This document shows, one piece after another, positions 47,400-59,765 of a stretch of DNA of 64,000 nt. A program made the position numbers and the translations under genes. The notes under the pieces were generated by a model that worked only from the letters and a program-made list of their open reading frames with translations, was not told the origin of the DNA and did not search any database. Source of the stretch: Globodera rostochiensis (taxonomy: Eukaryota; Nematoda; Chromadorea; Rhabditida; Heteroderidae). Each line of letters opens with the position of its first letter. Position 1 is the first letter of the stretch. Where the stretch lies: contig JAEVLN010000032.1 in the NCBI GenBank assembly GCA_018350325.1, positions 372,001-436,000 of the forward strand. Direction: 5' to 3'.

Positions 47400-50300
47400 A
47401 TGTGTTCATTCGTTCAATCACTTTTGGGTATAAAAAAACTGATCAAAGTGGAAAAGGGACGAACGTCGCCAGAAAATGACCTCCGATGCTGGCCCGAACA
47501 CCGCTTTATATTCACGCAGTTTTGTCAAGGTCGTCCGCGCCGATCAGAACACCCGCCGGAGCAAGGGGGCGTGGCCAAACAGTTTTGTCCGGTCCAGTTG
47601 CGCAACCCCCCGGGGGACAATTTGTGAAGAGGAGGAGGAGCAATGACTCTGCGCAACCCCAAAGCGCTGTCGGGTCCCGTCCCCCCACACTCTAATCTTG
47701 CCTCACATGCCCTCGAGGGGAAGTGATCGGTTGGGGGAGGCGGTGGCAGTTGCTGTAATGAAGTTGCAAACGGTTGGCGGAAGGTGATCGGAATGATCAG
47801 AGCGATTGGAGACCAAAGATTGCCTTAGGCAAATGTGTCGGAAAATGCAAAATTGATGGGTTAATATTTTTAATCATAATCATGGTAATCATAATTAGGG
47901 GGGGAGGGTCGAAGTCATTTTTTTGTTCATAAAAATTTTTGAAGCAAGAAAACTCATAAATAGTCTGTTGTTCAAGCAAACTTTCACCATTTTTCGCACC
48001 ACATTTTCTCTTCTCAATTAAAAAAATATTATTTATTAAGTACAAAATTAAAGTACGATAGAGTTGAATTTAACGATTTAAGTTTGCAGATTATATAATA
48101 TTTTAGCCAATTTATAACAATTCTATAGACTTTTTATGCTTCTGTCTAAACATTTTCAAAATAATTTTATATTCTTATAATTATTAAATTTGCGCTTATT
48201 TGGCACGAATTATGACAATAAATTTCAAAAGTACTTTGGTTTAACTTTAGATTAATGATATATTTATTTTGGCGCACGTCGTCATAAATGCGAACATTTC
48301 ATTTTTATTTTTGGAGGGTACTTTAAAGTTTAGAAAAAAACTCTTTATGATGACAGAGCAAAATGTTGAGGTGAAAAAAAAATTATATGTTTTTCTGTTT
48401 AAATAATTTTATATTTAAATTTAAGAACATTGATCATAGCATTCAAATAAAAAACCTTTTTACAACAAACACAATTTCCAAAGTATAATTAGATAATTAT
48501 TCTATTTTATTTTAACTATTGATATAAATTTTATAGAAATAAAATTTGTTCAATTCAAAAACCGATTTTAATTTTATGAAAAATTTTTTTATATTAGTAA
48601 AATCAAAAAATATTTATTTTGTAATTTAACAATCATTTCAGCCAATTAAATTAAATATCCAACCAATTTAATTTAATAATTATATTTTTCCATTTTCAAA
48701 TAATACTTATAAAATTCGCAACATTTTGCACGGCAAACGGCCTTCATTTAACCGTTTTCGCTTGGTTGAGAGCAAACTTCACCAAATTTATGCATTAGCG
48801 GTTAAATTTGATGGTCGATTTGAGTTGGAGTTTAGAGAGAACAAGACACAAATTAATGAAAAAAATTCCATTTTTAGACCCTTTAAATATTTGAAATTAT
48901 ATATCAAAAAGTTTCGAAACCAACCAACATTTTAAAAGAGAACAAAATTCCATTTTAAATTTGGAATTTATGACTGCGCGTTCCTAAAATAGGAAGCAAA
49001 AATTTCGAAACAATTTATCACAAGTTTTATTTGGTTTTTAAAATAAATATTCAAATAAATATAATATAAAGTCTTTACATATTTTGTTGATAAAAATCTT
49101 AAATTTTAATATAAGTAATTAAAGCCTTTTTAAAAAAATTAAAAATTATATAATAATAAAATGTTTAAATTTTAGAACTTAAATTTTTCGATAATTTTAA
49201 ATAATTAAATTTCAAAAATGTGAAAATATAATTTATCTTTTTAAAAAGTACTAATTCAATCAAAATATTTTCTTTTTTTCATAATCACAGTTCTCTGTGC
49301 AAAATTTTTGTTGCTGAGCTTTGGCCTTTCTTAACGGAAACTGCACTTTTTCATTTTGAAGGACCTTTTGCAAAGACGCCATAAAACGCATAAAAACGTC
49401 GCCAAGAACGAACGATAAAATATTTTATAAATTTTCTGGAACTTTAAACTCTTTTATTTCCCTATACATTTTATATAGCAAATTAAAATTTGCACAATTT
49501 TTTGCAAGATTTTCGACAAAACGCCAAGCAAAATGGGAATATTTGATTAAAATTTCAAGGTAAAAAATCTTGCTAAAATATCGGAGACATATTTTAAATC
49601 TGCAATTTTTAAAAATATTTCGCCAAACGAATTCTTAAAAAAAAAATTCTCTAGCGAAGAAAAGGAGGCCGATCAAATCAATCTATCAATCAATTATCTA
49701 CGTAATCACAATTTGGCTGGAGAGGAAGTGACACGGCGCGCCAGTCGGATCAGATCATCTCAGATCGATCGGAGCGTGGACGGAAATCGGTTCATTAAAG
49801 TGATCAGCAACCAATTTTTTGCACGGGAGAAGTGGGCGATCAAAGCTGGTGACAGTATTGCAATTTTGGTTGGATGATAGATGAGGAAAAAAATTGGAAC
49901 TTTTTTTTGAAAAAGGAAAGATTTTGCAAAATTTTGAAAAAATCAATTTTTATTTCAATATTTTTTCCATAGCTTTTACCAAATAGAACTGAATTGCATT
50001 GAAAATTTTTTAAATCTTCAATTTACACAAATGGTAAGCAAAAGCACAAAAAAAAACTTTTGCACTTTAAATTTCCAAAAATAAAAAATTTGATAGAGAA
50101 ATTTGAGATTTGATAAAAATTTTTGGAAAATTGGCGAAAGTGTCCAATTACCAAAACAAATTTAATTCGCACTTCCGCCGGCCCGGTATTTGTTTACAAA
50201 GGTGGAAATAAATATTTGACAATTCCATCGGAGGAATAGGATGAACGAACACAACAAAATGACCTGCTAAAAGGGTAATATGGAACGGAAATCACCGACC

Positions 50301-51340
50301 ACCCACCACTGACAAATTAAAGTAAACATTTTATGTTATTACGGCGTTGGCACGGAAATAAAATTGAAAAAATAATTTCTCGGAAATTTGTAAATTTGTC
50401 TAAGTTTAAAGTTGCTTAAAAAGTCCATAAAGTTTCTAAAAATGACCTAAAGAGTTTCTAAAAAGTACCAAATTTAGGGGTGTAAACTGGTCGCGATATT
50501 TATGTATTAATCAAAATTCATTTTTGTGATAACAATTTCAAATCAAAAACAATTCAGTCAAAATTATTTTAAATATGTTAAAAGTTCCATTTTTTGGCGG
50601 GCAGAGTTTTTAGTTTCGACAAAAGTCCATTTTTAGGGGTCCATTTTTCGGTTTTAATTAATTTTTCTTAAGGAATTTTCCAAAAGCCCAAAAAAATAAA
50701 ATGGGAATTTAATTTGGGAAAAAATTACAAATTCCGGCAAATTTTTCAGACAAATTTATGTTTTGATACACGGAATTAATAGGAAAAAGAGCATTTTTGC
50801 CATTCGGTTTTAATCTTTGAATAAAATGTTTAAAGGTACAGCCGTTGGCTCTGAGGGTTGACAAATCGAGCGCCTCCGGGGGCACTATTTTTGTAAATAA
50901 ATTATTAAATTTAATAATATAATTATGATTTAAAGTTAGTTTTAAATAACACTAATTTGTAAGAAATGCAAATATTAATCAATTTAATGCTACAGAAATA
51001 TGCACAACATAGTGTCTGTCTAAGAACAAAGATATAGCAGAATTATTGTGGCCTGGCTGTGTTACTTTTTTTAGAAATTTTTAATTTTTTTTTCAAATCA
51101 GAAAATTGGTGTCGAATTTCAAGAGGTTTTGAAATTTAAAAATTCTTGCTATATCCATAAAAAGTAAAAATATGGAATAATCTCAAAAAATGTGCTCTTT
51201 TATATTGCTTATTTACCCAAGGTCAACAATCCAACGTGCTTTTTGTGGTGTTCAATAGGGGTGGTAAGCCAAATATTGCTCCAGCTCAATTTCTTTACAA
51301 AAAATTAAATATTTAAAATTTAAATTAAAAAAATTGTTCA
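47400..51340. other. Intergenic upstream of VAP; nothing convincing
   Basis: A GC-richer patch at 47500-47700 lies upstream of the VAP start and may be promoter-proximal. Its ORFs are not protein-like. 48-50.3 kb is very AT-rich. The 50400-50690 block is the second copy of the repeat at 15.1-15.5 kb. Confidence 0.5.
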
Positions 51341-51349
51341 AAAATTTAC

Positions 51350-52189
51350 TCAAGCATTCGGACGCGGCCCCACTGGAAACGTTTGTGACTTTTTGTCAGC
51401 TTCAAGAAATGAATAAAATTATTTAAAATGTTTTTTTAAATAATTGTATAAACTATTTATATTGCTCAAAAATTAAAAATATTATTTGAATGTTTTTGAA
51501 AGGGGACAAAATGACAAACATTTCCTTTCTATTTTTGCGTTTTTCCGGAAATGTGGAAGAGTAAAACTTAAAAAATTTAAAGAAAATAATAGAATAAATT
51601 TTAGTTTAGAAATTCCAAAAAGCTTAAAAATTTCTAATAACTTAAAGAAACTTTGAAAAACCTCGACATTTTTGGAAAATTATTTTAGACATAAAAAACG
51701 AATTTTTCCAGAAATTCAAACTTCCCCCTATTTTAAGCTAAGCTTAAACATAAAATCATATAAACAAACTCACCGGGAGAACTCAGCTTTTTGGCCTCAC
51801 TCTTGAACTGTTTGATTTGTTGGTCCCATTCGTTGGCATTCACAATTTTGGCATTCTGGCACGTTGTCTCCTTCTTGCCTTCAAAAATGCACTCATGTGC
51901 TTTACGCAAATATTCAATTATCTCGTTGATGTTGACAAATACTCCGCCAATGTCTACCTCCAATTTGTCGGTCACCAGAAAAGTTTGCACTAATGCTACA
52001 AATTGATGCATTTAATTTAGGTATTTATGAATTTTGATGTAAAATTTTTTTAGTGTTTGGCAAACTGTTTAAAAAGTAAGAATATTTAAATAAATGTTCA
52101 CTCATAGGCAATGTGCTTAACGGCTTCCATGCATCCAAAATTTCGCCCACTTTGGCATCAATTCGAGCCCACGCCTTGCACAGCCCGAC
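51350..52189 (-). CDS. Gene of a small local family, 5' end missing
   Basis: Three exons with matching phase-1 junctions: 52189-52102, 51995-51774 (ending at the strong donor cccg/gtgagt) and 51399-51350. The product reads VGLCKAWARIDAKVGEILDA, LVTDKLEVDIGGVFVNINEI, IEYLRKAHECIFEGKK and ends FPVGPRPNA. Compared with the gene at 57.5-58.5 kb, it shares a C..W helix, an L(D/E).D.G....I(N/D) segment and an intron at the same place and phase, so the two are paralogues. The relative at 57.5 kb has a signal peptide; the matching first exon was not found here. A short open stretch 53130-53080 (MNISSPILRSDSF) flanked by AG and GT could belong to it. Function unknown. Confidence 0.55.
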
Positions 52190-52199
52190 CTAAGCGAGT

Positions 52200-53238
52200 T
52201 TAGGGGTTTTTCAAATTAAAGTTCTCAACAAAGTTCGAGTCAAGACTCTCGACAGCCAAAGGAACTTGAAATTGGTTAAAATCCCCGATCCCCGACAGTG
52301 CCTTACCCGACCCCGATTCCCGACGATTTTGGGTCAATCTAGACCCATGTCCCCGACAGTTTCGTGCATCGAATCTGGTAAGTTTGAAGAACGCGTCCAC
52401 TCGGGACCTAATTTTAATTGGTTTTGGACTCTCAAGATTGGAATGTGCAGAATGCGCAATGTCGAAACTCTTGACCCTGCCCTCCTTCCATCCCGCTCCT
52501 CACAGCTGACTGCTCATCGCGCCATAAAAAATTGACTAAATATTTTGTCCAATATTTTTTCGCGCATTTCCACTGCGAGATGTATTGAATTTTTTGTTGT
52601 TGAATAGTTCTACTATTCATTGCTGCATTCAGTGTGTCCACCAAAAGCTCTTTTTCTAAAAACAAATTTTTAAATTTTTTGTTTTTTGTTTTGGCACACC
52701 GGTTTTTGGCAGATAATCCTTTTCGGCACTTTTTAGCCCCATACTTTCGGTTGATTTGTTTCGGCGATGTGATGGAGTACGTTCAACTATGCCAACAGCA
52801 GTTGGCTCGGTATCCGATTGGATTTCAAAATGTTTTTTTGAGGGAGATTTTTTTCGATGGTGCTAAAATATGTATAAGCAATTTTATAAAAAATTTACAA
52901 TAACTAAATAATTTTTTACTAATTTTAGTAACAGCAATACCATATTTATGATTCATAATAATGTTTTATAGATTTATCATTAATTTAATAAATAAATTAT
53001 TTTATTTGAATATCTGTTTAATAAATTTAAATATTTTACATATTTTTTTGAATTTTATTCGACAAAATTTAATGTACCTGCTCAAACGTAAATGAATCGC
53101 TTCTTAAAATTGGTGATGAAATGTTCATCTAAAAGTGCAATATTTGATTAATTTAATTATATTTTGCTAAGAAAATATAAAATTTATTTTTCTCTTCTTT
53201 AAAATTTGTATTTTAAATTATTAATTTTAGAATTTTAT
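52200..53238. other. Intergenic, with one protein-like open stretch
   Basis: A ccccgac-type fragment lies at 52280-52360. On the plus strand, 52700-52860 reads as a plausible exon piece (FRHFLAPYFRLICFGDVMEY, QQQLARYPIGF) with no clear splice partners. I leave it uncalled. Confidence 0.4.
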
Positions 53239-55126
53239 TTATTTAACCTCATTTTGTGGAGAGGTCCCTTCATTTTCATTTTTGTAAGACGAATTCTTTG
53301 CGCTTTCCGACCGCAACGATTTGGATTTTGAGAAGGCCCGTGAAAGTTTGGTCGGCATAAGCTTACTTGCTAAAGTGGATAAAAACGAGCTTTGTTCATT
53401 TTTTTTGGCATTTTCATCATTTTTTGCGACACTTTGTCCCATTTCTTTAATTTCACCACCAAATTTGTCTGTCGTTGGCACTTAAATTTGGGGTTTTATT
53501 TATTTTGTTTAATATTTTTTTTTCAACTTTGATTTATTCCATCATTGTTGCCAGAATTCAATTGGTCAATGAGTTTGGCATTTTGTGCATATGTTTTGGC
53601 CTCATCTTCACTTAGAACAACTGCGTTTTGACCAATTTGTGTGATCTCGTCACCATTTTGGTCGCCATTATTGGGGTCTTTATTAATAAAAACAAATTAA
53701 TTTTAATAATTAATTAAATCTATTCGTTGTGTTTGTTTACCAATATTGATAGAGAATGTGCTGCTGCTGCCTGAGTTAAAATTTTGTTGATCCTTTGTCC
53801 CCTTTTTATCATACATTTTTGGGCCTAGGTTAAAGATTAAAAAATTGGCATTTTTTAATCTTAAGTCGAACAAAAAAAAAATGAATTTATCACATTCTAC
53901 TCCAGAATTTATTGGAAATTTTTTAATTTTTTAGCAATTTTTGTGCAGACAAAAATGTCCATTAGTAAAAAAAATCACTTTGCTCAGAGTTGTGTTCACT
54001 TTCTGTGATTGCTTCAATATTTTTGTCGGTGTTTAAGACTAAATTATGAATTATTAATTTTCTTATAATTAATTTGATTATTATTTTTTTGCTCACTTTT
54101 AACATCATTTTGATCACTTTCTTTCTGTGCCTCACCAGCCGATGTTGAGTCTGATTTTCATTTAATATTTTTAATCATATTTAAAAATGCGTTAAACTTT
54201 TAACAGCAAAAAAATTCTACCATTTTTTGAGTCATCTTCATCATCCCAATCTTTGATCAGAACTTCATAAACATCATCGAGCTCCTCATCCTGATCAGTT
54301 TTTTTGCTTGGAACTTTGTGAGAAAATGTTGAATTCTCCGCATTTATTTCGATTGGCTTGATCCATGGCACACTGCTCTCATTAGCCTGGTCAGGTTTTT
54401 CCGCAGTCGGAAATTCTGGATTAGCAGTCATTTCATGCTTTTTGCCATGAACATCTTCAAAAAATGGCATTTTCCATATTTTTGACAATTTATGAAATTA
54501 TTATATTTATTAATTTTTTTATAGAATTTATGTATTTATTCGAACTTCTTAAACACTTTAAAAATTACTTATTGAATGAGATGAAAACTGTTTAAAATAA
54601 ATTCCTTTGAATTGTTAATCAATTTGAAAAAATGTCAATAAAATTTAATAATATTAAAATTATTATTAAACAATTCATTGATTCCAAAATTTAAAAAATT
54701 TACCGTCGAAAGAAGCCCATGAGTTGAGAGATGGTTCTCCACGCTCACTGTCGCCTGAAGAATTTTTTAAAGTTTATTTTTTTTGTTTACTATTCAAACC
54801 ATCAGTTTTATTAGTCGGATGATTTTGGTGCAAACTTTCGTCAAGGTTGTGCACATTTGGTGCAGCCAAGCCAGTGTTTAATGATGGCACAATTTCGGGT
54901 TCCGAATTTCCCTCTATTAAATAAAAAAAATGTTTAAAAAATATAATTGAAATAATTAACTTGTTAACTAGATCAATGAAACAGTTTAAGTAATTTGTAA
55001 ATTTATTTTAATTTTAACGGTAAATTTTGATTTTATTTCACCATTTTCTGGTGTCTTAACAGTACAAAGCGTCGTAATAAATTGCATAGCCAGTAGCAAT
55101 AAAATAAGCCCATTTTCGTTGGCCAT
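53239..55126 (-). CDS. Secreted hydrophilic protein, 9 exons, 357 aa, unknown
   Basis: Exons 55126-55042, 54913-54800, 54754-54704, 54454-54221, 54150-54097, 54038-53979, 53824-53741, 53677-53528 and 53480-53239. All eight introns are phase 1, and the frame is unbroken to a stop at 53239. The start MANENGLILLLLAMQFITTL gives a signal peptide; an in-frame ATG six codons upstream is possible. The mature protein is disordered-looking and rich in Asp/Glu/Asn/Gln/Ser (DQDEELDDVYEVLIKDWDDE; NDENAKKNEQSS). It ends in a basic Ser/Lys stretch (KLMPTKLSRAFSKSKSLRSE), which could act in nucleic-acid or membrane binding or as a nuclear signal once inside a host cell. That is inference. No cysteine-rich or enzyme domain. 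The uniform phase-1 exons look shuffled or duplicated. Confidence 0.72.
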
Positions 55127-55449
55127 TGAATTTTGAAGAAACATAATAATTCTTATTAAAAAATACAAACAATTTATATACAACGAAGCAAAAGTAATTT
55201 ATAAAATAAATTGCACACAACTACCTAAGCTTTAACCTTAAATATATAGCATATAAAATGAGTTGGCAAATGTATACTCACGTAATATTTTGTTGGCAAA
55301 TTTCAAAAAAGAATACACTGAATATTGAGAGAGTGCTACAGAAACAGACAGTCTATAAATCCATATATTTTATGCCTTATAAACAACGGATAAAAAATAA
55401 GGGAAAATGTTGGCATTTGCCAACACCCACCGGAAGTTAGTTGTATGGT

Positions 55450-56230
55450 ATGTAATAAAGAATGAAAATGAAAATTTGGTGAATTAAATGATTTGTAAAA
55501 CCCAAGAAAATTTAAAAAAATTAGGCTTTTGGTACATTGTTAATATGTGATAATTGTGGGATTCCAGGCCTACGGCAAAAACCCCCGCGTTTTAAGGCCC
55601 CAAGTCTCAAAATTCCAAATCCCGAGTTTTAACTCGGTAAAATCTCGACTTTTTAAGGTACCGTGTCCCGAATTTTTGTACCCACTAACCGGTCACTATT
55701 TGTCCCTTGAATCCTGAATTTCTACTTCCAAATCTTGGTTTATTAATCTTCAGTGCCGGTTTCTGAGGCTACTAGCATGGGGCCGGAAGATTTGACACCA
55801 AGCGGTAATTTGGACACTAAATTTGGTTAAAAATAAATAAAAAATCGTCTAAGTTTAATTAAGCGCTTAGACCGGGTCAGCAGGCATAAGATTTTGGTTT
55901 GATAAATTAAGCATAAAATTTTCACAATTCACATTAAAACTTCACAGAAAAGGTGCACTTCTTATCATCAATTAGGTTCAATTATTCTTAGCATCCCGGG
56001 GGTTTGAATTCGGGGACCCGACCACGCAGGGTGACCAAAGTACCTTAATACCTTATTTATTCAGGTTTTCCCGATTTTTGGGAGTTTTCCTGATTTTATC
56101 CTGATTTTTCAAATTTGGAAATTTTCACTGAAAAGTACCAATTTTCTTAACAAACTTCAAAAAATTTTCCCGGCGGAGATTTCTCCCATTCCTAAAAGCT
56201 TGAAAAATACCCCCCATTTTTTAGGTTGCT
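55450..56230. other. Intergenic
   Basis: Degenerate repeats of aatcccgagttttaactcgg type around 55600-55700, and a fragment at 55990-56040 (gcatcccgggggtttgaatt) that recurs at 58025 in an intron. No gene seen. Confidence 0.5.
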
Positions 56231-56237
56231 AACTACT

Positions 56238-56646
56238 CGAATTGGTATAAAGTTGTGAGAATTGATATTTTTTACAAACAATTTATAAATTATTAGCTAA
56301 TAACTAATTTAGGTAAATAAAAAAAGAGAAAAAATATTTGTAATAATAAAAAAAAGGTTTGTCCTAATTGTAATATTTTTTATAAAGTAAGAATGCATTC
56401 CCATTTTAATCCCAATAAGCATCATTTAATTTTTTATTTTGCTTTTTAAAAATCAAATTAATTACTAATAAAGAAGAAACTTAATTCATTATTAGGGAAA
56501 GAACGGAAGGAACGAAAAAGTTGGGGAAAAAGTCTGTGCACAAAAGGAGAGGAAAAGAAACGAGAGTAAATGAAATTTGTTCAGCCTCCGACCGCTCTTT
56601 TGCATCCTATCAAAAAAAGATTGGGAAAATGCCCTTTTTATTATAT
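56238..56646. repeat. Dispersed repeat flank of type A locus (copy 3)
   Basis: Same orientation as, and about 80% similar to, 40930-41360. It contains gggaaagaacggaaggaacg and tgcatcctatcaaaaaaaga upstream of the TATA box. Confidence 0.75.
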
Positions 56647-56974
56647 AAGAAAGCGGACGGCGTTTGTCGCCATGCGATTTGCTCGCCGGCGCCGTTTCCC
56701 GCCTCGGCACAATGGCAGCAGCGCGCGCTGTCGCCGCCCCACGCCTGCACCTGACCTGCAGGTCAGCGTGGTTACGACCACAGGTCGTAACGTTAACATA
56801 CTGCATGAGCTGTACAGCCTGCAGTGGCGGCTTCCAATTGATCAAAGCATCAATTGGACAATGGGAAAGACTCGCTCCGTACGGACAGTCCCCAACAACT
56901 GCCTGGAAATGGCTGCTGTGAAAGGCGGTTGCATTCGGTTGGAGTCGGCTTGAGCGTTAAATCGTTTTTTTAAT
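56641..56974 (+). ncRNA. Candidate structured RNA locus, type A (copy 3)
   Basis: TATA (ttatataag) at 56641, the GC-rich body, hairpin ccaattgatc/atcaattgg, tccgtacgga and the 3' landmark attcggttggagtcggcttg with gagcgttaaatcgttttttt. It differs from the 41.4 kb copy mainly in a short deletion and changes around 56750-56800 (cctgcaggtcagcgtggtta), positioned as a hairpin loop region. Landmarks are retained. Confidence 0.45.
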
Positions 56975-57475
56975 CACTTTTTATTTTATTTAAATTTGTT
57001 TTTCCTGCTTAAAATATATTTATAGTAATTACCTTATTTTCTAATAGAACCCTTAGGAGCTTATTATTCAACCCCCCCCCCCCTTAAGATAAAAAAAAAT
57101 TCGTCCACTTTTGTACAGAAAGTTGAAAGAAATTAGAAAACATTTTTAAAAAGAATTGTTTGGGGAATTATATTATTTTGAAATGTGCATTCTTTGCGTC
57201 AACGTAATTTGCATCACGTCATCCACGCATTCCATAATTCGTCATTATTAAAACAAAATAATTTTCCACTTTAAATATTATCATAAGTTTAATTATTGAC
57301 AAAATTACAAAATTTATTCGTCATCCACGCGCATTGCACCAAAATTCGTCACAAATGTTAACATAAAAGCGCAAAAAAGAAGCTAAGGACTTCATGGATG
57401 GCTTAAGCCTTAAGCCTATTTATAAAGATGCAAAATAATTTATTTATTTAAAAAACAAATTTTTAAAATTAAGCA

Positions 57476-58500
57476 ATGCTTTGCACGCAAATTTTTATGT
57501 CTTTAATGCTGTTGTTCTCGATGTCGGCGGCGCATGAGTTTGACCCGATAGCGGAATTGGACAAAGCATTAGCTCATATTCAACTAAACCAAAACAATTC
57601 TTCTGATCAAAATGCCGAAACTCCAAACAATTCAAATCAAAATGCCAACCTAAGGTCAATCTAGCGCGATGCTTGGCACTGCAAAACGATGGAAAGCAAT
57701 TCAGCAGAGTGCTGGGAATGGTTAAAGTTGGCAGAAACGGCGTTGGCACCAATTTTGAAGTGGCGCGAAGTGAAAGCGCTGGCGGGCAAATTGGCGGGAA
57801 AAGAAATTGAAAAGGCCAGAGAGCACAGACACGGCGACGTGCACGAAAGACATATTGGTCAGTCAGTATTTAATTAATATTATTTTGAATTCATTTTACC
57901 TTATTTATTGGGAGTTTTCAGATGTTTTAAACATTTGAAAATTTTCACTGAAAGTTTCCAAAAACTTGATTTTTGGGGTTTACAGGTGGCCGATCACCCT
58001 GATGGGCCCGTTGGGATTTTCTTGGCATCCCGGGGGTTTGAATTCGGGGGCCCAACCAAGCCTTTAATTTTAAATTTTTGGGAATTTAACCAAGATCCTG
58101 ATCCCGAAACATCGGCTTGCCTGAATTTTAATGTTCACAAACGATTGCCTGATTTGATCAAAACTTAGGATCAGATCATTTTTTGAATATGGATAAACTG
58201 GTAGAAGAATGAAATAAAATAATTTGTGGTTTATTTAAAAATGCATTTTAAAATTTAGCAAAAAAATGGCATACAATTTTGCTTAAAACATTGCTTTTGC
58301 ATGCCATCCAATTTCGCCCATTGGACGGCGATGGAAACAATCGAATTGATTTGGTGACGGCATTAAAGACCATCGAGGCTGCTCGTGCGGCACTCCGTGA
58401 CAACGGCAAAGAAATGCCGAAATTGTTCACTTTGGCCGATGAGACGGCGTATAAAGCACAATTTAAAAAATTGGAAGAAATTTATGGCTCTGAATTCTGA
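57476..58500 (+). pseudogene. Paralogue of the 51.4-52.2 kb gene with in-frame stop
   Basis: Exons 57476-57857 and 58259-58500 join in phase 1. The start gives a signal peptide (MLCTQIFMSLMLLFSMSAA), then DPIAELDKALAHIQLNQNN and an Asn/Gln stretch. A TAG at 57662-57664 interrupts the frame, which otherwise continues as DAWHCKTMESNSAECWEWLK, LAPILKWREVKALAGKLAGK and, in exon 2, a loop LDGDGNNRIDLVTALKTI and KAQFKKLEEIYGSEF. The loop resembles an EF-hand but has Thr where the last ligand should be acidic. No GT-AG intron that keeps frame can remove the TAG. So this is either a recent pseudogene, a 62-residue secreted peptide, a sequencing error or readthrough. Confidence 0.6.
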
Positions 58501-58509
58501 TAATAAATG

Positions 58510-59225
58510 ATTGGAACATCATTGATTTTTAGTGCTTTTTTTAGTGATTTAGTTACTTTTAAAGGTAGATTTTTATGCTTTTTATAATGATGGAGTAAAA
58601 ACTCTTTAGTAATTTTAAAATTATTTAATTTATTTTGTTAACAATTTTTTATTTCGTGAAAATAAACAGCGTATAAATTTGACTTTCTGTACATTTGTTT
58701 ATTTTTGGAATTTTTTTTAAATCTAAAAAATCTCAGATAAATGATTTTTTCTCGGTCAAAATTCTCTCCTGAAAAACGACTTTTTCTGGACCCAAAAAAA
58801 CTCTTTTTAATGCGTTTTAATTTTTAGTGTGCAACTACTAATCGCCAAATCTGATTTATTATTAGATTTGAATAACATTTTATTAAATTTACCTTAAAAA
58901 TGGAAATTTTTAGTATTGAGATATCTTCTTCCATTTATAAATTTAAAAATAATTTTTTGTCAAAGTTAAATTTTCCCAAAGGGGGACCCTTTTGGCCCAT
59001 ACGGCAGAGACAACCCTCGAAAACCGGCCTTCTTGGAATTTTATACATTTTTTCCAATTTTAGATGAAATTTCATAACAAAAATTGCTAAAATTAAAACA
59101 AAAATTCACCCATAATTATTGCTTAATACTTTTTTAAAACAAAATAGTCACTCAAAGTGTGGTCCGATTAATGATTTATGTTTCTTAACTATTTAAAGAA
59201 TTTTTTTTTTGCAAATCTCTTAAGA
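58510..59225. other. Intergenic, AT-rich
   Basis: No gene or repeat recognised. Confidence 0.5.
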
Positions 59226-59332
59226 ACAACAGACAATATAGTAGTTCAAGTATAAATGAATAATTTCTCTGCACTTTCTTTCTCGCCCTTTTTGCTTCCT
59301 ATCAGAAAAAAGATGGGGAAATTCCTTTCCAT

Positions 59333-59765
59333 TATATAAGAAAGGCAAGCTGCGCGTGCAGTGTTGTGTAGTTTGCTCGCCAGCGCCGTTTCCCGCCCGC
59401 GGCCATGGCAGCGCGCACGCGCTGTCGCCGCTTTGCTTTGCCCGGTGCACAAAGCGCGGCAGGTTCGCGCGCGTCGGACGGGCCCCGCGTCACTCGCTGG
59501 GCTGCCCTCGGGCAGTGAGCGTTTGATGCGGGTAAAACCGCAGCCTCTCGCACTTTCGGAGTGCATTGTGCTGCGGTCTACACTCTTTCCTTCTCATTTC
59601 GCATCGCGGAATGGGACGAGAGAGAGTTAGACGGACGGATCACTCTCTCCATGTTCTTCAACGGCGTGCGGAGTATCCACCGCGAGGCCTGGCAATGGCC
59701 CACCCCTTAAAATCGGCGGCGGTTGTATTCGGTTGGAGTTGCCTTGAGCGAATCACCACTTTTTT
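59333..59765 (+). ncRNA. Candidate structured RNA locus, type B (copy 2)
   Basis: Upstream block tgcttcctatcagaaaaaag (59294 on), TATA (tatataag) at 59333, a GC-rich body with inverted words (cgcgcacgcgctgtcgccgc; ctgccctcgggcagtgagcg), 3' landmark tattcggttggagttgcctt then gagcgaatcaccactttttt. It differs from type A in the middle but shares the promoter-like block, the TATA spacing and the 3' landmark. It sits downstream of, and convergent with, gene copy 3. Confidence 0.45.

Noticed and set aside
47400..47695. ORFs upstream of VAP
   Set aside because: Overlapping frames in a GC-richer patch with no splice signals or recognisable domain.
51791..52006. Plus-strand ORF opposite the 51.8-52.0 kb exon
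   Set aside because: Antisense shadow; the minus strand has matching splice phases and a paralogue.
58248..58430. Minus-strand ORF at 58.3 kb
   Set aside because: Antisense of exon 2 of the 57.5-58.5 kb gene.
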